This document shows, one piece after another, positions 11,301 through 23,233 of a stretch of 64,000 nt of DNA. The translations under genes and the position numbers were made by a program. This stretch comes from Microstegium vimineum (lineage: Eukaryota; Streptophyta; Magnoliopsida; Poales; Poaceae), in contig CM039128.1 of assembly GCA_022036555.1 (NCBI GenBank), positions 21,778,171-21,842,170 of the forward strand, given 5' to 3'. The notes beneath the pieces were generated by a model. It made no database searches, had not been told where the DNA came from, and worked only from the letters and a program-made list of their open reading frames with translations. How positions within the stretch are numbered: position 1 is the first letter of the stretch; every line of letters starts with the position of its first letter.

Positions 11301-14300
11301 GACTGGAACTGCAAGTGGAAAAACACGAAGATACAGATATACTTACTGCATGTACAGGGCCTTGTGCACCATGATGAGTAACACGATGGAGTATGCGTCC
11401 AGTGACTGCATCAATAAGATATGCAATAAGTGAAGCTTCTTCAGGTAGTGCAGATCCAATATCACCAGCAGCTTTAGGAGACAAAGTAGCAACAAAAACT
11501 AAATTCTTTGACAAGTACTTGTACATCACATCATGATCACCAATTATCTTAGCTTGGGTATGAACAACCTTCAAATAAGAAAATGAGACAAATAAAATAT
11601 TGTTTTGTAGTTGGTTCTAATAAGTTACAAGATATTCCATAAAGTAGATGATGAACAGACCTCATTCATCTTTCGTGTTTCAGAGATAGCAATCCTTTCA
11701 GAATCAGAAGGAAAGATGATGGACCATAACTCCTTCGTATTGAAGCAGTACTCATCACCCAAATTGAGACCACATGAATTCTGTAATGAATACCCTTTAA
11801 TAACATTTGCCTGAATATCTACAGAGTAGAAATACAGGTTTGGCATTTCATGAAGAAATACATTGAGGGCATCTGGAGTTTTCGGGTATAAATGAACATT
11901 GGAATTGGAATCAACAATAAGATGAAGTCGCTGCTCTGATGAATCCTTCAGTGTCAGGGGGATAATTTGGGCAACAGAATGGTCAAGTTTCATAGAGTTC
12001 AGTTCTTCTCCAGAATATGAATCAAGAATAGAGAATACACCAGGAGTTGAAGATTCTGCTCCAGATTTGCCAACAACAAGTACTGATGGGTTTTCACGCA
12101 TCACACTGTGATGTGGGACCTGCCATTGGTATATGCTTAATGCAGAAGGCATTCCACCAAATCTGGAGGCACGAAGAGATGGCAGCAAGTTTGACCAGAT
12201 AACGCGTCCATCTCCAGTGTGCAGAGCCATCACTTTGCCAGCCTTTGTCAATACAACAAGGAGTTTGTGAAATCCATTATGGTCTCTTGTCATCTTATTT
12301 TTCTCAGAGCTTTTCAGTCTCAATGCTTGGATTGCAGCAACTTCATCAGCATTAGCAAGCATTAGAGTTCCTTTAAGTTTCAGCATGTGTCCCTATGTAA
12401 GAATCACGAGTATCAAAAGCTAATTCGAGAAGAAAATCCAATAAAATGGTGGGCCACATGCAAGAAAACATGAATGAATACCATTGTATCACATCATGAT
12501 AACAAAAAAAAATCTTAGATCGACACTGACCAGTTTCTCAGCACATTCTAACACATTAGCTACAAGTAACTTGTGCACCAAACATACAAGCAAGTCATTA
12601 AATTGTAGAGAAATTGATGAAGATCTTAAATTCACCATAATATTAGCCTTCAAAATCTCTAATAAATTTTCCAAAATAACATTTATCTGAAGCATTTCCA
12701 AATAATGAATAATTAAATAAATAGCAGGCAATTCTGGGGGTTACCTTAAGCCACTCAAAGAGATTGTGTTCCACATTGGCAACTGATACACCATCCTTCT
12801 CAACAGGCAATTCTGATGTTGTTACATCAACAATTGAAGCCAGCCCATCCTCTCTGCTCCAAATAACCTCACCTTGTTGAATTAACAAGAGTGAATGATC
12901 CTCCATTACAACCAAAGCTCGAAAACCATGAGATTTGTCAGTCCGAATATAACTATTCAAGAAGACCTTCTCAACATTGCCCCTATTTTGGTCTATATTA
13001 ACCTTTTCTCTAACAATTTCACTGCTTAGATCACTTGTAAATTTTACAATAAACTCAATTTCGGAACTCAAATGTTGCACAACAGCAAAAGCTTCGTCAT
13101 TTTCTGTGATTTTCAGGGAATCACTCACTGCAGCTGGCTGGTCGAATCTCTGAAGCACTTCCAATCCATCAGTACCTTTGATCTTTAGGAGGGAAATAGA
13201 AGATGATGTTTGCAACGATATGACGCCATTGGACAAAGATTGAAGCTTGAATGATCCTGATAAGTCTTGAACAAGATCTAAAACATGCACCTTGTTGTAG
13301 CTAATTCTCTCACCCTTGAATTCAATAAGTAACAGACTTGATCTGGTCTTATCTAATGCTACCAACACATTATCAGTACCAAGTACTGTTTCACCATATA
13401 ATCCGCCAGGGAGTGACTCCTGGATATCCTTTAGTATCTTTCCAGTTTTAGCATCCAAGTGATACAAAGCTAGCTTCGAGGAACCAGCAAGTCCTAAAGC
13501 ATATACAACATCATTTTCAGGTGATTGGAGAATCCACTTGATTTCCAAGCTGCAAAGTTGTTAGAGTTAGGTTCATATCATATTCTCAATGCCCTGAACA
13601 AGACAACAGAGCATAATAATACATACCCATCAATAGAAAACTCCTTTTCCCATGAAATTACCCCATCAATACTTGATACAGCATAAATCCATCGTCCAGC
13701 TGACACTAAAATCAAGTTGTCCTTGGCCACTTTATTGTTTGACTGCAAAGAATAAAGGCCCATCACTCAAGAAAAATACTATAGGAAATCGATTGCATTA
13801 TCAAAAATATGATTTCCAGAAAATTGAAAATGCACTGTGCACACAGACCATAACATGCAACTGAGGATTTGATGCTGCGGAAGTTCGAAGGTTAGTTTCC
13901 CAGATCATCTGTCCATCTGGAAGATTCCATGCCCTTAATATAGTTCCTCCCAAAGAAAGAGTTAGAACATCTGAGAGAAGACATGCCAAAAATTAGATTA
14001 TTGTAAACATATGCAGAAAAACAAAATAAAACAAAAAGGCGCCGCTATCTCCCATAAGAAAATCTTAAAAACCATAAGTCCTTCCATAATCAGTGTTGTT
14101 AGTTAGTAACAGGATCAAGTGTATATGTTGATGACATAATGGTTGTTCATACCAACAGTTAAGTAATCAGTCAGTACCCAATAGGTTGGATGAAAACTAT
14201 CTCATAAGCAAATCTTAAAAATCATAACCCCTTTCATAATCAGTGTTGTTAGTTAGTAAGAGAATCCCGTGTATTTTGATGACATATTGGTTGTCCATAC

Positions 14301-17247
14301 CAACAGTTAAGTAATCAACCAGTACCTAATAGCGGACTAATAGAGTTTTATTTCTCATTACTCCATATCAATTATGTTTATAATATGTATGTACCATAGA
14401 TAAATGTTATTCTCACATACCAAAAAGAAGGAATAGAATAGCCTTCAACTACTAAGGTCTCACATTACTTCCCGTGTAAATTGTAGCTATTGCTTCGTAA
14501 GTTAATAATAATCATGGTGCATGGATACTAGAGTGATATCCTGTACATATCAAACTTGCAAGTGTCTCACATATCTCGTTTGGGTAACTGATACCGAGAC
14601 CACAAAGTTACCACTTCATGTTTCCTATCACTATGCAACAAACATTGTTGCATGCTTATACTAGTGATATCATTTCATTCTGTAGTGCCAAGGTTTAGAA
14701 TTAATTTCAGGAATACTGAAATGTTTACAAAAGTCTAACCAGAAGAGATTTCATACACACTGAAAGACTAAACCTTTTACCTAAAGAAATACTTAACCCG
14801 TTCCAAATTATAGTTCGTTTCACTTTTTCAACCCTAAGTTCGACCACTCGTCTTATTCAAAATTCTGTGCAAAACATCATTTCTTTTGGTGTGGCTTACT
14901 TATATTTAATAAATAGTCTACATGAATGACTTAAATTTAACTATGTTTGCACAATTTTTTTGAATAAGACGAGTGGTCAAAGTTGGGGTCAAAAAAGTCA
15001 AACGAATTATAAATTGAAACGGAGGGAATACATTTTTTATATAGTTGCACATCGAGTCATTTTTTCTCAAACTTAACGAGTCATTTTTTTAGATTTGAGT
15101 TTTGAAAGCATGCTAACATGTGGCTCCACATGAGGCCTTGTTTGGATGTCCATGTATCCACCTCAATCCATGTGTGTTAAGGTGGGTAGTATATCAGTCC
15201 TAACTCTGGCCCCCTCATCAAGTTTTTGTTTCCCAAGAAATCCTGATTCTCAAATCATTCACCTTACTTCCAGGTAAGAAATGGGTACAAAAAAATATAG
15301 TTTCAAATGCAAAAAAAAAACGAGTTATTTGGAGGATAAAGTTAGCAAGACTGGATGACAAGCAAACAAGGAATCCCGTCAGGAGTGGAAGAAACATAAT
15401 AGAATGAAATAAACAGACAGTAGTAATAGAGCAATTTTCTCAAGGGCAAATCTCCAATCGGAAACAAAGATTAGACTCACATTTTCCATGTGATAGACTA
15501 AGCTGATCCAGGGGGTCGTTCTTGTCAATGACATGTCGCCAGACTGTGTCATAAAATCCACAGATATTAAGGACAAAAAAGTGTGAGCAAAATATAAGAA
15601 TCTACACTTTTGATTTGCTAATCTGTGAACATGAAGGCTCACATATATCTCCAGAACGTAGATCAAGAGACGAGATCACATTTTCCTCTGTCAAGACCAC
15701 AACACGCCTCCTTCCACTCTTCTGGCTGTGGTAAACTGCTTGCTTTACTTTGCCAATGTACTTCTGATGCCTGTGAAGAACATCAACATATTAAAAAGGT
15801 GCTGTTGGATTACTCCAAAAGACTACATGTAGGTCTACAAATCAAATGATGCTAAGAGTTGCAGCAGCTAGCAATAACTGATTGTCTGATTCCATATCAA
15901 TTATCAAAATAGTGAACTCTACAGCAGTTTACCTAAGAATGATTTTCTCATATATCGAACTAACACAACACCGCAGGACACATCATGAAACAAACATAGG
16001 CTTCACAGGGGGTAAGCACAGCCTGTTAGCAATTGAAGAGAACTAGATATCAAGGTCCCCAGAAACCTGATTAAGAGAGAGGCAGAAGCATGGGCATTGA
16101 AGCAATTCAGCAAATCTGATAACTTGTGATGTATGCTCGGACATCAGGTGGATAATAACAGGATAATATTGTATGACGAGGTATTGTATGACGAGGGACA
16201 GGATGGCACAGGCTAAATACTGAGCTTTAAGGAGTTTGAGGAATCGAGGAAGGATGAGGGATACAAGCAACTGAGGAAGAACATTTAGGGAGAAAGACAA
16301 ATTCATTCTTCCATTGTGATAATGATTAAGAAACTTTTGCCTCTAAAGTAAGAAACTTAGATCCGATACACTAAATAAGTAAATATATTTAGAAGATAAT
16401 ATACAAAAGTAGGAGTAATACAGTAACTAAAGATTAATCTTAAGTCTTAATTTAATGTTAATTATCTTATGCAATGCAGTAACCAAGAATTGACTGCCTG
16501 CACTGCATGCATACATAGGAGAACCATGTTGCCATACTCAGACTGGACCAATCAGAAACTAGATTTGCCAAAAGGGACTTCACATGAATGCATGGAATAC
16601 AGTTCACTAATATCCATGGTACAAAACCTAACCTTCCATGTAAACCATACAAAGCAAGCACCAGAGCATCCAAAAAAAAACACAGATCTCATCACTCAGG
16701 CTCATGCAGATTGCGCTTTATTCGAATGATGAGGCACATGCCCATCCCTGAATCTAGCCCAAAAATAGCTTTATTAGGATGATGAAGCCCATGTCCACCC
16801 ATATCTAGCCAAAAACAAAATTCCGAAAACAGAGAATTTCGAACTAGGATGGAATCACTATATACTAGCTGAATAGCTAAAAAACTTTTCTACTAACACG
16901 ACAGGCCACCAGACTAATCCGGAAGACCCACCGATACTACTACATAATTCACTTGGAAGTTCATAAAACCACACGCTGATTCGCCGAAACCTAGCAAATC
17001 TGTACTGGCACCGCGCATAGCTCCTCACAACACAATCCTAATCGTGATCTGAACTAGGAGCTCGAAGTTCCGTTACATCGCGCCGGCCTAAGCTAAGGGC
17101 GGATCGGATCTAGGAGAGCGAGTAGACGTACCAGTCCGCAAGGCCGACTTGGTCCTCGTAGATGGCTGCGGCTAGGGTGGCGACGCAGGCGAAGACTAGG
17201 ATCCCCGCGAGGAGAACAAGGAGGGAGCGGCGCGGTGGCGCCGCCAT
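8345..17247 (-). CDS. EMC1: ER membrane protein complex subunit 1 (EMC1), 12 exons, 989 aa
   Basis: EMC1 is the large lumenal/membrane subunit of the ER membrane protein complex, which inserts and helps fold transmembrane proteins. Exons (minus) are 17132-17247, 15643-15770, 15481-15543, 13849-13970, 13627-13742, 12745-13549, 11661-12392, 11347-11568, 11002-11097, 10720-10914, 9577-9690 and 8345-8605. All junctions are GT-AG and sum to 2,970 nt with no internal stop. The start gives MAAPPRRSLLVLLAG, a signal peptide (about 1-28) followed by the conserved YEDQVGLADW. Residues about 30-450 form the PQQ/WD-like beta-propeller (SLGGTILRAWNLPDGQ; SAGRWIYAVSS). The C-terminal DUF1620/EMC1_C part ends LAPSRTYDSLTDEFS, one TM helix (958-978) and a basic tail EKKELRDKWR. 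Length matches plant homologues. Intronic MITEs leave the splice sites intact. Family assignment is secure; exact splice borders are inferred. Confidence 0.95.
9950..10191. mobile_element. Stowaway MITE in EMC1 intron 10
   Basis: Left end CTACCTCCGTCCCCAAAAGA and right end TCCAAAAGGGGACAGACGTAG are imperfect terminal inverted repeats with TA on both sides. The element is about 240 bp and A/T-rich inside. It lies between EMC1 exons 10 and 11, away from both splice sites. Confidence 0.8.
14045..14340. repeat. Imperfect ~152-bp tandem duplication in EMC1 intron 3
   Basis: Two adjacent copies, starting at CTATCTC (14045) and CTATCTCATAAGC (14197), share long blocks such as CATAATCAGTGTTGTTAGTT and CCAACAGTTAAGTAATCA. 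They have diverged by scattered substitutions and small indels, so the duplication is not recent. Confidence 0.75.
14792..15028. mobile_element. Stowaway MITE in EMC1 intron 3
   Basis: The left end (CCGTTCCAAATTATAGTTCG) and right end (CGAATTATAAATTGAAACGG then AGGGAA) are inverted repeats flanked by TA. A longer internal stem, CGACCACTCGTCTTATTCAAA against TTTGAATAAGACGAGTGGTC, makes the element an almost complete hairpin. Confidence 0.8.
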
Positions 17248-17612
17248 CGCGGCGGAGAAGCAAGGCTCGGAGTCGAGCTCCGATCTGACGGCGGCGGCGG
17301 TGGGGTGGCGTCGTTTACTGTTTGCGGTTGGGGTGAGTCACCGAGTAGTTTGGGATTTGCGACTTCGAAGTTATGCTGGGCAGTGCTAGAGCGGGCCCAC
17401 GTGACGATGCCGGAGATCTCAACGAGTCCTTCGATTTCGGACCAATCGTGCGTCAGACTCACAACGTGTCGATCGAATGAAATTTAACTTCCTCTCTTAT
17501 CAGAAAATAAGTTCTAACTCTATTATTCATAATTTTCAGCTCATAGAGATAAAGTTATTTGATCGAACTATAAAAAGGTTTGGGTCAAAACAAAGTAAGA
17601 GTGAAATAAAAT
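17248..17612 (-). promoter_or_regulatory. EMC1: EMC1 5' UTR and proximal promoter region
   Basis: About 150 bp immediately upstream of the EMC1 start is G+C-rich and then gives way to A/T-rich DNA at about 17480, the usual profile of a grass gene start. I see no clear TATA box on the minus strand, so the transcription start is not placed. A TIR element begins at 17616, so the intact promoter is confined to roughly 370 bp unless the element itself contributes. Confidence 0.45.
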
Positions 17613-17615
17613 TTA

Positions 17616-18619
17616 GGGTCCGTTTGGATGTAGCTATTGAGGCACTGGAATTGTATTGAATACCAATACCAAATCAGACGAACATTGAAAATAGACTAAA
17701 TACCAAATCTATTGTTTGGATGTAGAAGAATTCGCAATCTGAAATCGAGTGACAACTCAAATACCAATTCCTGTTTGGATGTGCACATCTAGAATTCACT
17801 CGTCTTCATCCCCCAACCCACTCGTGATATTGACTCGGGCAAGCAGCTTCTTCCCCCAACCCACTCGTGATAATGACTCAGGCAAGCAGCCGGAGGCGGC
17901 CTCGACCGCGACGTGCTCGGGCAGGGAGCTGGCCCCGGCCCCAGCTGCAACTGGTTCGGGCTTGGACGGAGAGGCGAAGGTGGCCCTGGCCTATGCTACG
18001 ACGAGCTCGAGCGCAGAGGTGGTGGTGGTGGCGGCGAACGCGGCCTCAGGCGCGGCGAACGAAGGAGATTAGTGGTGCTCGTTGCCGGCCGCGGGAAGGA
18101 GAGAAGGGGTCCTCGCCGCCGGCCACAGGGAAGGAGAGGAGCGGTGCTCCTTGCCGGGCGCAGAAAAGAAGAGAAGGGGTTCTCACCGCCGGCCACGGGG
18201 AAGGAGAGAAGGGGCGCTTGCTGTCAGCCGCGGAGAAGCATAGGAGCGGTTGCTTGCCACCGGACACGGGGAAGAGTTGGTTTCCTTGCCGCCGGCAGCG
18301 GGGACGAAGAGAAGGGGTGCTCGCCGCCGACCGCAGGGAAGAAGAGAAGGGGTGGTGGTCGCCGGCCATGAGGAGGAAGAGAAGGGGTGGTCGTTGCCGA
18401 CATCTGGGGAGGAAAAGAAGGGTGTATGCTCACGAATCTGTCCAATACGGAGGGGTGGAGCTCGGTATTGAAGGTGGGCAGATTTAGTTGTAGCCCAATA
18501 CAATGGAAATGGGCTTCAATTCTATCTCTCAATACCAAAGATATCCAAACAATGGAATTGGAAAAAACTGGGCTCCAATTCCAATACCCAGGTCTGAATA
18601 TCTACATCTAAACGGGGTA
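17616..18619. mobile_element. Non-autonomous TIR element with G+C-rich minisatellite core
   Basis: The left end GGGTCCGTTTGGATGTAG pairs with CTACATCTAAACGGGG at the right, and inside the ends AATTGTATTGAATACC-type and GGAATTGGAAAAA-type sequences are also inverted. TTA occurs at both borders (17613-17615 and 18620-18622), fitting a PIF/Harbinger-like 3-bp target. The core (about 17870-18430) is much richer in G+C than the arms and consists of degenerate repeats built on GGGAAGGAGAGAAGGGG and GCCGCCGGCCAC. Open frames there exist in all phases because the repeat lacks stops; they are not credible genes. Confidence 0.6.
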
Positions 18620-18622
18620 TTA

Positions 18623-18839
18623 GGGTATATTTGATGCATCCTAACTAAATTTTAACCGGCTAAATTTAGCTATCATGATCCAATCATCTAAAATTTTGCT
18701 GAATTTAGTTATTTCAGTCTAGCTAAACTCAATTAAAGTTTAGCTAAGTTTATTACCTGAAACATTCAAACACTTCAATTAAAGTTTTGTTAAAAAAAAC
18801 TTTTAAGCTAAATTTTAGTGTGATGCATCAAGCATAGGC
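18623..18839. mobile_element. Tourist-like MITE, TSD TTA
   Basis: Terminal inverted repeats GGGTATATTTGATGCATCC (left) and its approximate complement GATGCATCAAGCATAGGC (right) bound 217 bp of A/T-rich DNA full of CTAAATTTTA motifs. TTA duplications lie at 18620-18622 and 18840-18842. It abuts the end of the preceding TIR element. Confidence 0.75.
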
Positions 18840-18899
18840 TTAGAATGAGCAATAACTCCTACGTTAACTAATCAACTTTGACCATTTTTAAAAGAATAT

Positions 18900-19230
18900 A
18901 TCTTAACATCTACTGTACTAAATGAATATACTAGCGGGATATATATATATACACAATGCTTATAACTCTATCCCTTCGGAATATATAAGGAGGGGCAGGG
19001 GTCCCCCAAAACACATCGAAACACATCTGCATTGTATCTCTCAGATCAATCTAGCCACCAGAACATAGGATGTAGGGTATTACGGCGACTTGCCGGCCTA
19101 AACCTGTCTAAATCGTTGTGTCTACGCTCTCTGTGTTACGCTTGACCGCCGTCGTCACACCTGTGTCATCTAATTCTCCTACTACATTGGGGTACCCTCT
19201 AGGTAAACTGCCGACCATATTTCGTTGACA
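18900..19230 (+). mobile_element. Possible LTR 3' remnant
   Basis: A TATATATATA stretch, then GGAATATATAAGGAGGGG, a T-poor leader and an end reading CCGACCATATTTCGTTGACA resemble the promoter-to-end portion of a Ty3/gypsy LTR that finishes in CA at about 19230. No PBS follows directly and no partner LTR is visible, so it is a remnant. Confidence 0.3.
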
Positions 19231-20120
19231 AGTACGCTTTCCAAAGGAGGAAACATAAAACAGAATGGCGTCGATTGCTTAGTCCTTGCCCACATGTGTG
19301 CCATGTGGCTGCTTGCGACTGGGTGGCTACGGTGGACCGACTGAGGTGGCCATGGACTCGGGTCTACATGTCCACGATGGACCGGTTATGAAGGGGTACG
19401 CCTAGATCTAATCTGGGACGTTGGTTCCAAATCGGATGGCTCTGGCTTAAAGGGGAGGATGGCCGGGAACAGGGTCTCTAGCATGGTGGCTACCATTGCC
19501 AGTGATGGAGAGCTCGGTGGTGCAAGCGGTTTAGGACCCTAGGGCACCAGACGAAAAGCCGAAAGGCTCGGGAGAGAGAGAGAAAGAGAGTGAGTGCGAT
19601 CTCACCACTGTGCTTCATGCGGGCAGAGTAAGAGCAAAGTCGGCTAGTGTCATAGCGTGGCAGTGCATTGCCTACTGTGAAAGACGATAGAGCGGTGGGA
19701 ACAAGGAAACGAGAAACTGAGCACAGGAGGGAGTTACGAGTTACCTCAACTTTCTCCGAAGGAGAAGAGAGGGCTAGAAGGTGGCGTAAGAGCTTTGGCG
19801 GCCTTCAATGGCATCGGCGGCGCTCTGTTCCTTGGCACGTTGCGCAGGCGAGAGCTAGGGCGCGGATAGGTCGCGATTAGATGGAAAGAGAGGCGAGAAA
19901 GGGGGAGGCGATGGATTATATAGGGGTGCTACGCGGCGGGTTCGACCGAACCTTTGAAATCATGCTCGGCGTAGGATTTGGCCTCCACCCGAACCGACTC
20001 AAGCAAGAACAGAGGAAGGGGAAGCCGCTGACGTGCGGGCCCGTGGTGTTAGCGATGCAAGGGGAGAAAAAACAGAAGGCTTCCGCGTGGGCTAGTGATG
20101 GGCCGGAAGCTTGGGCTGAG
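19231..20120. other. No gene recognised
   Basis: G+C-rich, with short overlapping frames on both strands (for example 19668-19880 plus) and no recognisable domain. It ends at CTGAG (20116-20120), the target site of the Athila-type element that follows. Confidence 0.4.
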
Positions 20121-21614
20121 TGTTGACGGTCAGAATGACCCATTTTGTCACCATCAAAATGCCGTCAACAACCTCGGAATAGAAGGAAGACAAGCATATC
20201 ATGAGCATATTATGTAAAATAACAAGTTCCACATGTCAATGGAGTATTTAATGTAGAATTAGAAGAAATGAAGCAAAGTGGGCTAGTGGGACCCACATAG
20301 TGGGGTCGACCGACACCACTATGGGCCCACCAGCCTCCCACTCTAGCCATGATCTCGGAGAAGCACTCCCAAGTGATCCTCCACCCTTGGATCAACTTGT
20401 GCTTTGTCCCAACGGCTCATATTCACTTCACATGGATTCATGGCCCACATCAAGGAAACAAACGTGACAAAACATCTCAGAAGTATCAAATGAACTCCAT
20501 GACAAGTGGGACCACCCTCTGGAGGGAGGTGGTGGGCCAGACCCCTATAAGGGGTCGGTCGATACACTATAGGGGCCACCCCCCCCCACTTGGTCCCTGA
20601 CCAGTGGGGTACCTTCTAGAAGACTGAGGCAGAGCCCACACTCCATAGGGGGTTCGACCGATACACAAATTACCCCTCCAAGCTCCTGTCGACTTCCCCA
20701 CGCATTTAACACGTGTTGGAGATCAGAGCCCTCCATCCTAAGTCGGTTCTAAGGTGGTGGATTCAAAGGCTCAAGATTGAAGCTCCTTGGATCGCTGACG
20801 TGGCACTAGAGTACCCTTACTACACCTCTACCTATAAATACCCCCTAGAGCTCCCCTATCATTCATGACTCATTGGAGAAACTACTTAGCTTAGCGGAGC
20901 TCTGCGATAGTGATATGCTAGTTGGAGGAGAGTGAGAGAAGTCTTCTGGAGAAAGCCCCAGGGCTGTCGGGAATCTTCTCCGAAGCTGCACCTCAGCGGA
21001 TGCGAATCTCTTGTAAGTTCAACACTTGTAAGTGATTATTCTGAGTTCTTTATAGCATTTAATATTCTAAATCTGGTTTAGCTGTTATATAACTTTTCAC
21101 GCTTGTTCATCGCTTTGCTCTGAGTAGAGTGCTTTAATCTTAGGTCAAGGTTAAAGTAGTGAGATTAGTGTAGGCGTAGTGTCTAAACTTAATCTTGCTT
21201 TTGTAAACCGCTTATCACACGGATTGTTTATGGTAGCTAGTAGGTGGTGACAGCCCTATCTAGTCTTTGTATTCCACCACATGTGTAAGATAAGTTTTTA
21301 AAAGGTAGGACCTCAATACAACATGATGGCGCGGTTTGGTAGGAGTTTTACCTCTTACTGATCTATCCCATCGCCTCCTGCAAGAGAAGGGCTGATAAAG
21401 CAAGTATAATCAGTTTTACCTTGTTAGATATCTTTGCCATATGGAACCTCTCAACTCAGTTATCATAGTCTCCCTTGTCTCATCATAGGACATAACCTTA
21501 TTCCTAGTTAATTCATTTCTCGTTCCCTAATACCTGGAATACTCCCAGTGAAAGCTACACTTGACAACTGTACGCTTGCAGTCTTTTATCCGTTTGCCAC
21601 CTTTGGTGTCAACA
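20121..21614 (+). repeat. 5' LTR of Athila element A (1,494 bp)
   Basis: It starts TGTTGACGGT and ends GGTGTCAACA, and is preceded by CTGAG. A TATA box TATAAATA lies at 20833-20840, followed by a leader-like sequence. The LTR contains several imperfect palindromes of the type GGTCGACCGA/GGTTCGACCGATACAC. It is recognisably of the same family as the LTRs of element B (shared starts, shared AGTTCCACATGTC and GGAATACTCCC blocks) but clearly diverged. Confidence 0.85.
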
Positions 21615-21621
21615 TGCTTTC

Positions 21622-21639
21622 TGGCGCCGTTGCCGGGGA
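21622..21639 (+). other. Primer-binding site, tRNA-Asp type
   Basis: TGGCGCCGTTGCCGGGGA, seven bases inside the LTR, is the exact complement of the 3' 18 nt (including CCA) of plant tRNA-Asp(GTC). Use of tRNA-Asp is characteristic of Athila-type elements. Confidence 0.9.
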
Positions 21640-21714
21640 ACGGTAGCTGTCTTAACTAGAACCTTTTGGTCCTATTTTATCTTTGTTTGATTTTAATCCT
21701 TTCCACATATACAT

Positions 21715-22906
21715 ATGGATCAAACACCTCTCTTTGAATATGGTGCTCCAACGGGCGCTAGCTTGGAGCCACCTAAATCATCTCAGGCTGTGTTGGCCAT
21801 TTGTTATGAGCTTCGCCCAAGTCTCATAGCGATGGTTCAGGAAAAACCTTTTTATGGGGACGAAGATGAAAATCCTTACACTCACCTACGTGACTTTGAA
21901 CAATTGTGTTCATGTGTCCACATCCAAGGGATGAGGTGAGATACTCTTAAATGGAAGCTATTTTAGTTCTCTTTGACGGGAATAGCCAAACGATGGTACG
22001 CTCGCCACATAGATAGTGCAAAGGGAGAATGGGAAAAATTGCAATCCAAATTCTGCTTAGCTTTCTTCCCTATCTCCCGTGTTATTCGTCTTTGAATAGA
22101 GGTCCTAACCTTTAAACAAAAGGAGAAATAACCTCTAGGTGCGGCATGGGCCCGTATTTTAGATTTATCATCATTCGACCCTGATCTTGCTATAACTGAG
22201 CCTACATTGTTACAACACTTTTATGGCGGTCTTAGCAAGGATTACGTACAACTTCTTGATATAACTTCCGAGGGAGCCTTCCTATGTTTACCCGTTAGTT
22301 TAGGGAAGAGTCTTCTCACGAAGATTCTTGAAAACACCCCCTATACTAACGTTTTTGATGAAGGACCCGAGGAAGAACAAAAACCAGCCCCCCAGAATAG
22401 AAACAACATCAATAGCCGAAACCCATTCTTCTACATCCCAAGATCCTGCTATCGAACCTGAACCACCAAGGGAAGAAGAAATTCAACCTTTGGAATTTCC
22501 CTTTGATATTGAGGCTGATTTATTTTCTAATTTTGGAAATGCCTTCAATCAATCTGTGCAAAAGAAGTCTTCTACTCGAAAAGCTCCTAATCTTCATATT
22601 CCTAGTCACCTAAAGGAAGTTTACCTCCAAGAGACGGTTCAAGAGCTAGCTTCTATCATGGGCAATGAGTGGTTAGAAGAGGCCGAATCTTCATTCGAGC
22701 CAATTCGAATTCTTTCTTCATCCACAACCATTCCTTGCCAAATTAATAGAGCAAAATTAGACTCTATTCATGTTCCTATCATAGGAGTAAGCGTTATGTC
22801 TAAGTCTTTAGCTAATGCTCTGCTAGGTGATGTAACTCTAACTCCAACCAATAAGTTTCTGAAGCTTCCTTCAGGACAATTGATTGAGAGTTATGGGATC
22901 GCATAG
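21715..22906 (+). pseudogene. gag: Athila gag and protease-like region, disrupted
   Basis: The frame starts MDQTPLFEYGAPTGA and aligns with the intact gag of element B (59964 to 59059, minus). The retrotransposon-gag core is visible as FYGDEDENPYTHLRDFEQLC, later GEWEKLQSKFCLAFFP and ITEPTLLQHFYGGL. In-frame stops occur near 21937, 21966, 22093 and 22129, and the reading phase changes between about 22330 and 22460. The downstream part (to TAG at 22906) holds a protease-like segment (LKLPSGQLIESYGIA, then LLIGHPLI) with no clear D-[ST]-G catalytic motif. It would encode the particle protein; this copy is not functional. Confidence 0.8.
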
Positions 22907-23233
22907 ACCATTCCTACGCTAATTAACAAAGTCAATATCCTCTTAAATTTCTTCATATTTGATATAGATGAATTTGATTTGTTAATTGGGCATCCACTCA
23001 TTATATTTCTTGACGGATCTCTTGATGGAAGCCTTAAGGGTCATCTCGGGAGAAACATCAAGCTCTCGATCCCTTTAACTAACTCCATAAACACCATGAC
23101 GGAATCGCTCCCAGAATCTGACCCCATAGAGGAAGTGATGATTGCATCTCTTCTAGAATCTTCTCATCCTGATCTAGAAGAAGATGCTGAAGATTTCATC
23201 TAAGAAGAAGATGATCTAGAAGAACCCATAGAT

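Noticed and set aside
15379..17462. Open frames in EMC1 introns 1-3 as separate genes
   Set aside because: They extend real EMC1 exons into introns or lie on the opposite strand without conserved features.
17867..18538. Overlapping Arg/Gly/Pro-rich frames up to 206 codons
   Set aside because: They are read-throughs of a G+C-rich minisatellite without stops in any phase.
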